NCBI GenBank assembly: GCA_903643055.1
Contig: CAHJWV010000288.1
Location: forward strand, 1 to 6,074
Reading direction: 5' to 3'
DNA length: 6,074 bases
DNA from: Burkholderiales bacterium
GTDB taxonomy: Bacteria; Pseudomonadota; Gammaproteobacteria; Burkholderiales; Burkholderiaceae
A model generated the notes under the pieces. The model had not been told where the DNA came from, did not search any database, and was given only the letters and a program-made list of their open reading frames with translations. The position numbers were made by a program, and so were the translations under genes. Positions 1 to 6,054 of this stretch are shown here, piece after piece; position 1 is the first letter of the stretch; each line of letters begins with the position of its first letter.

Positions 1-683
1 TCACTCAGCTCTTGCGCGCTGAAGATCGGCGTCTTGCCGCCAATCACCATGTTCATCAGCTGCGGCGGGCCCAGGCGCTGCGGCAGCGCGCGGATCTCGT
101 CAGCCGTCTCGGTGGCTTCCACAAACAGGATGTCGGCACCGGCCTCGGCAAAGGCTTGCGCCCGCTCGACTGCGGCCTCGAAGCCATGCACCGCGCGCGC
201 ATCGGTGCGGGCCATGATCAGCAGGTTCGAATCGCGCCGCGCATCAACGGCCGCCTTGATCTTGCTGACCATCTCGCTCGTCTCGACCACCGCCTTGCCG
301 CTGAAATGGCCGCATCGCTTCGGGCTGACCTGGTCCTCGAGCTGGATGCAATCGGCACCGGCGCGTTCCAGCGTGCGCACGGCATGCCGCACATTCAGCG
401 CGTTACCGAATCCGGTGTCGGCATCGACGATCAAGGGCAACTCGACCGCATCGCGGATGCGGCTTGTGGCCTCGGCGATCTCGGCCAGGCCCATGAAGGC
501 CTGATCCGGCAGGCCCAGCTGCATGTTGGTGACGCCGGCACCGGTGACGTAGATCGCCTCGAAGCCGAGGTCGGCGATCACCCGTGCCGACAGCGCATTG
601 AAGGCGCCCGGCACCAGCGCGCCGCGCCGTGCTTCGACCAGCGCGCGCAGCACCTGCCGTGAAGTGAGAGGCAAGCTGCTCAT
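1..683 (-). CDS. Isocitrate lyase/PEP mutase family C-C lyase in the prpB position (probable methylisocitrate lyase), 3' end beyond window
   Basis: This would be the last step of the methylcitrate cycle: Mg-dependent cleavage of 2-methylisocitrate to pyruvate and succinate in the cytoplasm. The 227 visible residues form the TIM-barrel core. They include the substrate-loop segment VTGAGV (residues 46-51), LGLPD (56-60), the metal-binding aspartates in VDADTGFG (86-93), LEDQ (115-118), the catalytic-loop motif KRCGH (122-126, nucleophile C124) and MARTDA (157-162). PrpB proteins are about 295 residues, so roughly 70 are missing beyond position 1. The ATG overlaps the prpD stop as ATGA, which implies translational coupling. 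Canonical PrpB has sequences like SGGGVAAGSLGLPD and ANITEFGATPLF. This protein instead has [14 protein letters not shown] and [12 protein letters not shown], closer to petal-death-protein/2,3-dimethylmalate lyases. The family is certain and a lyase is very likely, but the exact substrate is inferred from operon context. A 2,3-dimethylmalate or oxaloacetate-type activity is the alternative. Confidence 0.85.
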   Translation of the reverse strand, partial: MSSLPLTSRQVLRALVEARRGALVPGAFNALSARVIADLGFEAIYVTGAGVTNMQLGLPDQAFMGLAEIAEATSRIRDAVELPLIVDADTGFGNALNVRHAVRTLERAGADCIQLEDQVSPKRCGHFSGKAVVETSEMVSKIKAAVDARRDSNLLIMARTDARAVHGFEAAVERAQAFAEAGADILFVEATETADEIRALPQRLGPPQLMNMVIGGKTPIFSAQELS

Positions 684-2137
684 GCGGCCGCCACGAAGAG
701 ATCGACATAGTCGTTCACTGGCATCGCTTCCAGCGTCGCTGCATCCAGGCTGGCGGCGAGGATCGCGTCTTGCTGCTTCCTCGCGTAGCGGCGGCCGAGG
801 TTGGTGCGGAACTTCGCTTCCAGCAGCGGGATGCCATCGCCGCGGCGGCGTTTGTGGCCGATCGGGTATTCAACGACCAGCTCTTCGAGCTTCGTGCCGT
901 CGTTCAGCTCGACCGTCAACGCGTTGGCAATGCTGCGCTTCTCGGGGTCGTGATAGTCCTTCGTGAAGGCGGTGTCTTCGATGCAAACGATCTTGTCGCG
1001 CAGGGCATCGATGCGCGGATCGACGGCCACGAAGTCTTCGTAGTCTGCTGCGGTCAGGCGGCCGAACAGCAAGGGCACAGCCACCATGTACTGGATGCAA
1101 TGGTCGCGGTCGGCCGGGTTGTTCAGCGGGCCCTTCTTGTCAATGATTCGGATACAGGCTTCGTGCGTGCGGATCGTTATCTTCCGGACGTCGGCGGCGC
1201 TCTTGCCGCGAGCGGCCAGCAAGCCATGCAAGGTCACCGCGGCTTCGACCGCCGTCTGGCTATGGAACTCGGCCGGGAAGCTGATCTTGAACAGCACGTT
1301 CTCCATCACATAGCTGCCGTAAGGCCGCTGGAACGCGAAAGGCTTGCCCTTAAACAGCACGTCGTAGAAGCCCCAGGTCTTCGCGCTCAGCACGCCGGGG
1401 TAGCCCATCTCGCCGGTCTTGGCGATCAAGGCCAGGCGCACGCCGCGGCTGGTGGCGTCGCCGGCGGCCCAGCTCTTGCGGCTGCCGGTGTTCGGCGCGT
1501 GGCGATAAGTGCGCAGGCTCTGGCCATCGACCCAGGCCAGCGACACCGCATTGATGATCTCGTCACGCGTCAACCCGAGCATTTGCGCGACCACCGCGGT
1601 CGTCGCGACCTTGACCAGCACCACGTGATCGAGGCCGACCTTGTTGAAGCTGTTCTCCAATGCAATGCAGCCCTGGATCTCATGCGCCTTGATCATTGCC
1701 GTCAGCACGTCGCGCATCAGCAGCGGCTTCTTGTTGGCCGCCACCGCATTGCGGCTCAGCCAGTCGGCGGTCGCGAGGATGCCGCCGAGGTTGTCGCTCG
1801 GGTGGCCCCATTCGGCGGCCAGCCAGGTGTCGTTGAAGTCGAGCCAGCGGATCATCGCGCCGATGTTGAATGCGGCCTGCACCGGGTCGAGCTGATGCGG
1901 CGTGCCGGGCACTTTGGCGCCATTGGGCACGATGGTGCCCGGCACGATCGGGCCGAGCAGCTTGGTGCACGCGGGGTATTCGAGGGCTTCGAGGCCGCAG
2001 CCCAAAGTGTCGATCAGGCAGTGGCGTGCGGTGTCATAGGCGAGCTTCGATTCGATGCGGTAGCCGATGACATAGTCGGCGATGTCGGCAAGGACTTGAT
2101 CGGGTTCGGGGCGGACATTGCTGATGTGTGCGGACAT
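680..2137 (-). CDS. prpD: 2-methylcitrate dehydratase PrpD
   Basis: A cofactor-independent cytoplasmic dehydratase of the MmgE/PrpD family that converts 2-methylcitrate to 2-methylaconitate, the second step of propionate oxidation through the methylcitrate cycle. The 485 residues compare with 483 in the Escherichia coli protein as I recall it, and alignment by eye is close from end to end. The start [14 protein letters not shown] matches MSAQINNIRPEFD. The hallmark [20 protein letters not shown] lies at residues 97-116, and [40 protein letters not shown] and [11 protein letters not shown] are all present. The open frame continues upstream of the chosen ATG towards prpC, but homology ends at this methionine. 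It has no clear Shine-Dalgarno sequence; the 25 bases before the ATG are C- and A-rich. It lies 137 bases downstream of prpC, and its stop overlaps the start of the lyase gene. No defect is visible, and the identification is essentially certain. Confidence 0.97.
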   Translation of the reverse strand: MSAHISNVRPEPDQVLADIADYVIGYRIESKLAYDTARHCLIDTLGCGLEALEYPACTKLLGPIVPGTIVPNGAKVPGTPHQLDPVQAAFNIGAMIRWLDFNDTWLAAEWGHPSDNLGGILATADWLSRNAVAANKKPLLMRDVLTAMIKAHEIQGCIALENSFNKVGLDHVVLVKVATTAVVAQMLGLTRDEIINAVSLAWVDGQSLRTYRHAPNTGSRKSWAAGDATSRGVRLALIAKTGEMGYPGVLSAKTWGFYDVLFKGKPFAFQRPYGSYVMENVLFKISFPAEFHSQTAVEAAVTLHGLLAARGKSAADVRKITIRTHEACIRIIDKKGPLNNPADRDHCIQYMVAVPLLFGRLTAADYEDFVAVDPRIDALRDKIVCIEDTAFTKDYHDPEKRSIANALTVELNDGTKLEELVVEYPIGHKRRRGDGIPLLEAKFRTNLGRRYARKQQDAILAASLDAATLEAMPVNDYVDLFVAAA

Positions 2138-2169
2138 GGCGTGGGTTGTGGGTGAAGATGGGTTGAGAG

Positions 2170-2187
2170 GCCGCCAACGTCGGCGGC
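2170..2187 (-). repeat. 6-bp-stem hairpin 33 bases upstream of prpD
   Basis: GCCGCC at 2170-2175 and GGCGGC at 2182-2187 are perfect inverted arms around a 6-base loop. In the minus-strand mRNA this gives an all-GC stem ending 32 bases before the prpD ATG. The bases after the stem are CUCUCAACCC, not a U tract, so it is not an intrinsic terminator. It could affect mRNA stability or access to the prpD start. With this GC content, chance is also possible. Confidence 0.4.
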
Positions 2188-2228
2188 GGGCCTTGAAATT
2201 TAGAGTTGAAACAGGCTTGAGGCGACCT

Positions 2229-2242
2229 GAAGCGAACGCTTC
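2229..2242. repeat. Near-perfect palindrome GAAGCG-AA-CGCTTC in the prpC-prpD gap
   Basis: Two perfect 6-base inverted arms are separated by two bases. As RNA on the minus strand this folds as a 5-bp stem with a GUUC loop, 33 bases after the prpC stop codon. No U-run follows on either strand, so it is not a terminator. It may be an RNA processing or stability element after prpC, or a protein-binding palindrome. Its function is unknown. Confidence 0.4.
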
Positions 2243-2274
2243 GAAAAAGGGAGTCGGGCGTTGACTTCGCGTCG

Positions 2275-3429
2275 TCAGGCGCGCTCGCCGATCGGCTTGA
2301 ACACCTGGTCTTCGGGGCCGGTGTAGTTGGCGCTCGGGCGAATGATCTTGTTGTCCTGGCGTTGCTCGATCACATGGGCCGCCCAGCCGGAGGTACGAGC
2401 GATGACGAAGAGCGGCGTGAACATCGCGGTCGGCACGCCCATCATGTGATAGCTGACGGCGCTGAACCAATCGAGGTTCGGGAACATCTTCTTTGCGTCC
2501 CACATCACCTGCTCAAGGCGCTCGGCGATCTGGAACATCTTGGTCGAGCCCGCTTCTTCCGACAGGCTTCGCGCGACCTTCTTGATCACTTCGTTGCGCG
2601 GGTCGCTGAGGGTATAGACCGGATGGCCGAAGCCGATCACGACCTCTTTGGCTTCGACGCGGCGGCGGATGTCGGCCTCGGCTTCGGCCGGGCTGTCATA
2701 GCGCTTCTGGACCTCGAAAGCGAACTCGTTGGCGCCGCCATGCTTCGGTCCGCGCAGCGCGCCGATGCCGCCGGCAATCGCCGAGAACATGTCGCTGCCG
2801 GTACCGGCCACCACGCGTGCCGCGAAGGTCGAGGCATTGAACTCGTGCTCTGCATAAAGAATCAGCGAGGTATGCATCGCGCGTTCCCACGACGCGCCGG
2901 GCTTTGCGCCATGCAGCAAGTGCAGGAAATGCGCGCCGATCGAATCGTCATCGGTCTCGACCTCGATGCGCCTGCCATGGGTCGCCCAGTGGTACCAATA
3001 CAGCAGCACCGAGCCGAGCGAAGCCATCAGCCGATCGGCGATATCGCGCGCGCCAGGCGCGGCATGGTCGTCTTTCTCCGGCAGCACACAGCCCAGCGCC
3101 GACACGCCGGTGCGCATCACGTCCATCGGGTGGGCCGCGGCCGGCAATTGCTCCAGCACCGCCTTCACCGCCGCCGGCAGGCCGCGCAGTGACTTCAGCT
3201 TCGCCTTGTAGGCGCGCAGTTCGGCCGAGGTCGGCAGTTTGCCATGCACCAACAGGTGGGCAACTTCTTCGAACTCGCAGGCCTCGGCCAGATCAAGGAT
3301 GTCGTAACCGCGGTAATGCAGGTCATTGCCACTGCGCCCGACGGTGCACAGCGCGGTATTGCCGGCCGTGACCCCCGACAGCGCGACGGATTTTTTCGGT
3401 TTGAATGCCGGTGCGGCGGTTTCGCTCAT
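2275..3429 (-). CDS. prpC: 2-methylcitrate synthase PrpC
   Basis: A cytoplasmic type I citrate-synthase-fold enzyme that condenses propionyl-CoA with oxaloacetate to 2-methylcitrate, the committing step of the methylcitrate cycle. The 384 residues compare with about 389 in E. coli PrpC. The N-terminal segment [35 protein letters not shown] is diagnostic of PrpC rather than GltA. The catalytic triad is visible as H230 in PKHGGANE, H269 in GFGHPVY and D320 in [15 protein letters not shown] (194-201) and the C-terminal [18 protein letters not shown], typical of this family, are also present. The ATG at 3429 fits homology and has GAGAAAG 8 bases upstream. An in-frame GTG at 3438 would add three residues but would abut that purine run. 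This is the first gene of the minus-strand operon, divergent from the regulator and probably controlled from the operator array at 3684-3784. No anomaly is visible. Confidence 0.97.
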   Translation of the reverse strand: MSETAAPAFKPKKSVALSGVTAGNTALCTVGRSGNDLHYRGYDILDLAEACEFEEVAHLLVHGKLPTSAELRAYKAKLKSLRGLPAAVKAVLEQLPAAAHPMDVMRTGVSALGCVLPEKDDHAAPGARDIADRLMASLGSVLLYWYHWATHGRRIEVETDDDSIGAHFLHLLHGAKPGASWERAMHTSLILYAEHEFNASTFAARVVAGTGSDMFSAIAGGIGALRGPKHGGANEFAFEVQKRYDSPAEAEADIRRRVEAKEVVIGFGHPVYTLSDPRNEVIKKVARSLSEEAGSTKMFQIAERLEQVMWDAKKMFPNLDWFSAVSYHMMGVPTAMFTPLFVIARTSGWAAHVIEQRQDNKIIRPSANYTGPEDQVFKPIGERA

Positions 3430-3437
3430 GAAGGTCA

Positions 3438-3444
3438 CTTTCTC
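3438..3444 (-). promoter_or_regulatory. Ribosome binding site of prpC
   Basis: The minus strand reads GAGAAAG here, followed by 8 bases and then the ATG at 3429. This spacing decides in favour of the ATG over the upstream in-frame GTG at 3438, which would touch the purine run directly. Confidence 0.6.
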
Positions 3445-3485
3445 GACAGTGTGAGGAGCTGGATCGGGTCATCGGCCCGTCGCTG

Positions 3486-3524
3486 GAAATGGGCGTCCGA
3501 AATAGGCGTCCGAAATGGGCATCG
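3486..3524. repeat. Three tandem copies of a 13-base repeat in the prpC leader
   Basis: The units are GAAATGGGCGTCC (3486-3498), GAAATAGGCGTCC (3499-3511) and GAAATGGGCATCG (3512-3524). Unit 2 differs from unit 1 at one position and unit 3 at two. The array starts 57 bases upstream of the prpC ATG, so it is probably transcribed as part of the prpC leader. It resembles neither the TTTGC elements nor any factor site I recognise. Replication slippage could also have produced it. Confidence 0.7.
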
Positions 3525-3683
3525 GACCCAAAGACGATGCAGATCAGAAAGAACAGCCTTTAGCCTCGCCCGGCGCTGACTTTAGCCGCCGCGAACAGCG
3601 GTGCGAGCATCAGGGCCAATGCCGGCGCAGAGCGGCCTGCAAGCTGACACAGTGCGGCATGGAGCAAGGTGTTCAAGCTCGGC

Positions 3684-3701
3684 ATGTTTGCAATGTTTGC
3701 A
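3684..3701. promoter_or_regulatory. Putative regulator operator 1: tandem ATGTTTGCA x2
   Basis: Two perfect, immediately adjacent copies of the 9-mer ATGTTTGCA lie at 3684-3692 and 3693-3701. They contain the 14-base string TTTGCAATGTTTGC (3687-3700), which recurs exactly at 3760-3773. The core resembles the TTTGCAAA-type sites known for RamB of Corynebacterium and PrpR of Mycobacterium tuberculosis, which belong to the same regulator family. Binding by the adjacent regulator is inferred. Confidence 0.6.
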
Positions 3702-3713
3702 TTCGCCTATGCT

Positions 3714-3747
3714 CTTCGCAAGCAATTCTTCGCAAGGAATTGCGAAG
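3714..3747. promoter_or_regulatory. Putative operator cluster: CTTCGCAA direct and inverted repeats
   Basis: CTTCGCAA occurs at 3714-3721 and 3728-3735, 14 bases apart. Its exact inverse TTGCGAAG lies at 3740-3747. The second and third copies make a perfect 8-base-arm palindrome with a GGAA spacer (3728-3747). An overlapping inverted repeat has the arms GCAATTC (3722-3728) and GAATTGC (3737-3743). Such dense symmetry in the centre of a divergent intergenic region is typical of operators. The half-site is one base from the TTTGCAA type. Confidence 0.6.
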
Positions 3748-3759
3748 TCCGATTTCCGG

Positions 3760-3777
3760 TTTGCAATGTTTGCGAAG
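3760..3777. promoter_or_regulatory. Putative regulator operator 2, overlapping the regulator's translation start region
   Basis: The exact 14-base TTTGCAATGTTTGC of operator 1 recurs at 3760-3773, 73 bases or about seven helical turns away. It continues into TTTGCGAAG (3769-3777). This site ends 9 bases before the chosen start codon and runs into its purine-rich ribosome-binding stretch. Bound protein here would be expected to block expression of the regulator itself, so autoregulation is inferred. Confidence 0.6.
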
Positions 3778-3781
3778 AGAG
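3774..3781 (+). promoter_or_regulatory. Ribosome binding site of the regulator
   Basis: GAAGAGAG lies 5 bases before the ATG at 3787. It sits downstream of the in-frame ATG at 3766, so it supports the 3787 start over the longer forms. Confidence 0.5.
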
Positions 3782-3786
3782 CATGG

Positions 3787-5301
3787 ATGCGCAAGACCTT
3801 CATGGGCGTTCGCCTCAAGACGCTGCGCGAGCAGCGCGGCCTGACCCAGGCGGCGCTGGCGCAGCAGCTTGGCCTGTCGGCCAGCTACCTGAACCAGCTG
3901 GAGAACAACCAGCGCCCCTTGAGCGTGGCGGTGCTGCTGCGCCTTCAATCGGCCTTGGGTGTCGATCTGCAGTTCTTCTCCGAGGCCGAGGAAGCCCGCC
4001 TGACCGCCCAGCTGCAAGACGTGATCGCTGAAGCGGCTGGCGCCGGCAGCGTACCGCAGGCCGAGCTGACGGCAATGGCGCAGCAAATGCCGTCGCTGGC
4101 GCAGGTGTTGATCCGCCTGCACCGCCGCAGCAAAGACGCCGAAGAACGTCTGACCGCGCTGGCCGCCGGCCTGGGCGACCCGGCCGGCAACCTCGCCGCG
4201 CGCGCCCCGCAATCGCACGAAGAGGTGCGCGAGTTCTTTTATGCCAGGCACAACCACATCGCCGCGCTCGACGACAAGGCCGAGGCCTTGCATGAATCGC
4301 TGCTGCGCGACCAACCGACACCGAAGGAATTCAGACAGATAGCGCGTGACACAGTGACGACCGGCGGGCCCACCAATGCCTCGCCCGGCGCCGCCACCGT
4401 CAACGCCCGCGATGTGGCCTCACTGCTTGAAGCCCACCTCGCCCGCGCTCATGGCGTGAGCACGCAAGCGCTGGCCGAGGGCAGCGCCGCCCGCGGCTTG
4501 ATGCGCAGCTTCAACACCGAGCGGCGCGTCCTGTCGGTGGCCAGCGCCGCCGAGCCCGGCCAGCTGGCTTTTCAGCTCGCCACCCAGCTCGCTTACCTCG
4601 AAGCCGGCAGCCTGATCGACCAGCTGGCCGATGAAGGCCGCTTCGCGAACGGCGAGTCGCGCGCCTTGTCACGCATCGGGCTGGCCAGCTATTTCGCCGG
4701 CGCACTGGTGCTGCCTTATGGCCGCTTTCTGGCCGCGGCCGAAGAGCTGCACTACGACATCGACCTGCTCGCCCAGCGCTTTCGCATCAGCTTCGAGACG
4801 GTGTGCCACCGGCTGTCCACGCTGCAGCGCCCCAGCGCACCGGGCGTGCCCTTCTTCTTCGTGCGGGTCGATCGTGCCGGCAACATCTCGAAGCGCCAAT
4901 CGGCCACCGACTTCCATTTCTCCCACACCGGCGGCACCTGCCCGCTGTGGAACGTCTACGAAGCCTTTGCGCAGCCCGGCAAGGTGTTGACACAGTTGGC
5001 CAGCATGCCCGACGGCCGCACCTACCTGTGGATCGCGCGCAGCGTGTCGCGGCCCACCGGCGGCTATGGCGCGCCAGCGCGCGGCTTCGCGATCGGCCTG
5101 GGCTGCGACGTGCGCCATGCCTCGCGGCTGGTCTACGCCAAAGGCCTCGCGCTCAGCGACCCCGGCGTGACGACGCCGATTGGCGCGGGCTGCAAGGTCT
5201 GCGACCGCCAAGGCTGCTCGCACCGCGCCTTTCCAGCGTTAGGAAAGCGCCTGCGCATCGATGAGAACGAGCGCCCCTGGGAGCCTTACGCGAGCGCCTG
5301 A
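3787..5301 (+). CDS. XRE-family short-chain fatty acyl-CoA-responsive regulator (ScfR/RamB/mycobacterial PrpR type)
   Basis: This is the probable local transcription regulator of the methylcitrate genes. Of its 504 residues, 7-61 form an XRE helix-turn-helix, with LTQAALAQQLGLSASYLNQLEN at 19-40. About 205-345 form an IrrE-like domain, and about 350-497 form the C-terminal domain of this family. That last domain includes GCDVRHASRLVYAKGL (439-454) and PIGAGCKVCDRQGCSHRAFPALG, with C440, C469, C472 and C477. The HExxH zinc-peptidase signature expected in an active IrrE domain is replaced by ATQLA near 265-269, so a sensory rather than proteolytic role is likely. The start at 3787 gives MRKTFMGVRLKTLREQRGLTQ, matching the usual family N-terminus. 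In-frame ATGs at 3601, 3766 and 3802 are less likely. Relatives bind acyl-CoA esters, and mycobacterial PrpR controls the methylcitrate cycle. The link to prpC is inferred from divergence and the shared operator region. It is unrelated to E. coli sigma-54-type PrpR. Confidence 0.92.
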   Translation: MRKTFMGVRLKTLREQRGLTQAALAQQLGLSASYLNQLENNQRPLSVAVLLRLQSALGVDLQFFSEAEEARLTAQLQDVIAEAAGAGSVPQAELTAMAQQMPSLAQVLIRLHRRSKDAEERLTALAAGLGDPAGNLAARAPQSHEEVREFFYARHNHIAALDDKAEALHESLLRDQPTPKEFRQIARDTVTTGGPTNASPGAATVNARDVASLLEAHLARAHGVSTQALAEGSAARGLMRSFNTERRVLSVASAAEPGQLAFQLATQLAYLEAGSLIDQLADEGRFANGESRALSRIGLASYFAGALVLPYGRFLAAAEELHYDIDLLAQRFRISFETVCHRLSTLQRPSAPGVPFFFVRVDRAGNISKRQSATDFHFSHTGGTCPLWNVYEAFAQPGKVLTQLASMPDGRTYLWIARSVSRPTGGYGAPARGFAIGLGCDVRHASRLVYAKGLALSDPGVTTPIGAGCKVCDRQGCSHRAFPALGKRLRIDENERPWEPYASA

Positions 5302-5484
5302 ATCCGCTGGCAACCACTTCGAACAAAGCCAAAGCAGCTGCATCGTCCGCACGCGAATGGATTCCATCGGCGCCGGCCTTGCTTCGACCGAGACGCCGCT
5401 CATCGAGGAAGCCATCACACCGACAGCACCGAAAGCCTTCATGCCGCCCGTAGACTCGGGGCCCAAAGACCCGCCGCTGCCGCC
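5302..5484 (+). other. Regulator-acetyltransferase spacer, no gene
   Basis: This 183-base gap has no convincing gene on either strand. The plus-strand frame shared by the regulator and the acetyltransferase is open throughout, so only the TGA at 5299-5301 separates the two reading frames. The translated spacer resembles no domain I know. A possible -10 element, TAGACT at 5451-5456, lies 28 bases before the acetyltransferase ATG, but it has no recognisable -35. I see no hairpin plus T-run that would end the regulator transcript, so co-transcription cannot be excluded. Confidence 0.4.
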
Positions 5485-6054
5485 ATGCCTGAGAACGAAC
5501 ACACCGACATACCGTTCCAGTTCGAAACCGAGCGCCTGCTGATGCGCAGCCCGCGAACGGGCGATGGCGTGTACGTGCATACCGCTGTAGTCGAGTCTTT
5601 GCCGGAGCTGCGAGCCTTTCCGGCCTCGCTGCCCTGGGCGATGGAAGCGCCTTCGCTCGACATCTCGGAGCAGTATTGCCGCCAAGGCGAGGCCAGCTAT
5701 CGCGCGCTTACCTCCTTGCCGATGCTGCTGTTTCTCAAGGGCACCGACACGCTGATCGGCAGCAGCGGCGTCCACGAATTCATCTGGAGTCTGGCGCAAT
5801 GCGAGATCGGCTATTGGGGCCGCACCCGCTTTTCCGGCCAGGGCCTGATCACCGAAGCCGTCAAGGCCATCACGGCCTTCGCATTCAATGATTTGTCCAT
5901 CCAGCGCATCGTGGCGCTGCCCGATGATGCCAACCTGCGCAGCTGCCTGGTTTGCGAACGCGCCGGCTATGCGCTGGAGAAGACGATCGAGCATGAAAGA
6001 AGCGACCCGGACGGCACGATGCGCAATACACGGGTGTACGCGAAATATCGCTAA
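5485..6054 (+). CDS. GNAT-family N-acetyltransferase (RimJ/RimL type)
   Basis: A 189-residue cytoplasmic acetyltransferase that would transfer the acetyl group of acetyl-CoA to an amine, possibly a protein N-terminus. The substrate cannot be read from the sequence. The N-terminal ETERLLMRSPRTGDG (14-28) is the typical first strand and turn of the Acetyltransf_3 group. EIGYWGRTRFSGQGLITEAV (107-126) holds the acetyl-CoA pyrophosphate loop (R113, G118, G120) and the helix after it. ALPDDANLRSCLVCERAGYALE (144-165) matches the conserved Asn/Ser and Ala-Gly-Phe/Tyr region. Length is normal and the C-terminus complete. No Shine-Dalgarno sequence precedes the ATG, but it is the first ATG in frame and fits the family N-terminus. 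It lies on the same strand as the regulator, 183 bases downstream, and a functional link to propionate metabolism is not supported by the sequence. Confidence 0.88.
   Translation: MPENEHTDIPFQFETERLLMRSPRTGDGVYVHTAVVESLPELRAFPASLPWAMEAPSLDISEQYCRQGEASYRALTSLPMLLFLKGTDTLIGSSGVHEFIWSLAQCEIGYWGRTRFSGQGLITEAVKAITAFAFNDLSIQRIVALPDDANLRSCLVCERAGYALEKTIEHERSDPDGTMRNTRVYAKYR

Larger units (their letters stand above)
2138..2274 (-). other. prpC-prpD intergenic leader, no gene
   Basis: This 137-base spacer lies inside the presumed prpC-prpD-lyase transcript. It contains two short inverted repeats, listed separately, and a TTGAAA direct repeat at 2193-2198 and 2206-2211. Neither inverted repeat is followed by a U-run in the minus-strand transcript, so I see no terminator and expect read-through from prpC. 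I found no convincing promoter. In related clusters prpC and prpD may be adjacent or separated by acnD and prpF. Here nothing coding fits the gap. Confidence 0.5.
3430..3786. promoter_or_regulatory. Divergent prpC/regulator control region
   Basis: These 357 bases contain no credible gene and separate divergent prpC from the acyl-CoA-type regulator. The regulator-proximal third is visibly less GC-rich and carries all the TTTGC/TTCGCAA elements listed below. The prpC-proximal third carries a 13-base tandem triplet. The middle has TTTAGCC twice (3559-3565 and 3581-3587) and GAACAG twice, of unknown meaning. A weak minus-strand promoter can be drawn with TTGCGA at 3735-3730 and CATAGG at 3711-3706, 18 bases apart. 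It would sit inside the array and give a prpC leader of about 270 bases, but the match is too poor to call. I saw no E. coli-style sigma-54 promoter (GG-N10-GC with the expected flanks). This agrees with the regulator not being a sigma-54 activator. Confidence 0.7.

Noticed and set aside
770..2155. A 461-codon plus-strand open frame antisense to prpD
   Set aside because: It is a shadow of prpD in GC-rich DNA. Its translation is low-complexity and resembles no protein family, while the opposite strand encodes an unmistakable PrpD.
2229..2242. An intrinsic terminator after prpC
   Set aside because: The short palindrome has a five- to six-base stem, and no U-run follows it in the minus-strand transcript.
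3430..3680. A sigma-54 promoter for prpC, as in the enterobacterial prp system
   Set aside because: The nearest minus-strand candidate lacks the correct GG-N10-GC spacing. The local regulator is an XRE/ScfR type rather than a sigma-54 activator.
3601..3786. A 62-residue N-terminal extension of the regulator from the ATG at 3601
   Set aside because: It would place the whole operator array inside coding sequence. The family begins at MRKTFMGVRL, and a purine-rich ribosome site precedes 3787.
3582..3818. A 78-codon minus-strand frame with a CKHCKH motif in the prpC leader region, considered as a small metal-binding protein or leader peptide
   Set aside because: The cysteine-histidine run is simply the translation of the TTTGCAATGTTTGC operator repeat. 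The frame also overlaps the regulator's start, and I saw no case for it as a gene beyond its open frame.
5302..5484. A regulator-acetyltransferase fusion separated only by one TGA (stop read-through or selenocysteine)
   Set aside because: A 61-codon gap without stops is not surprising at this GC content. The spacer translation looks like nothing known, both proteins have normal ends, and no recoding structure is visible.
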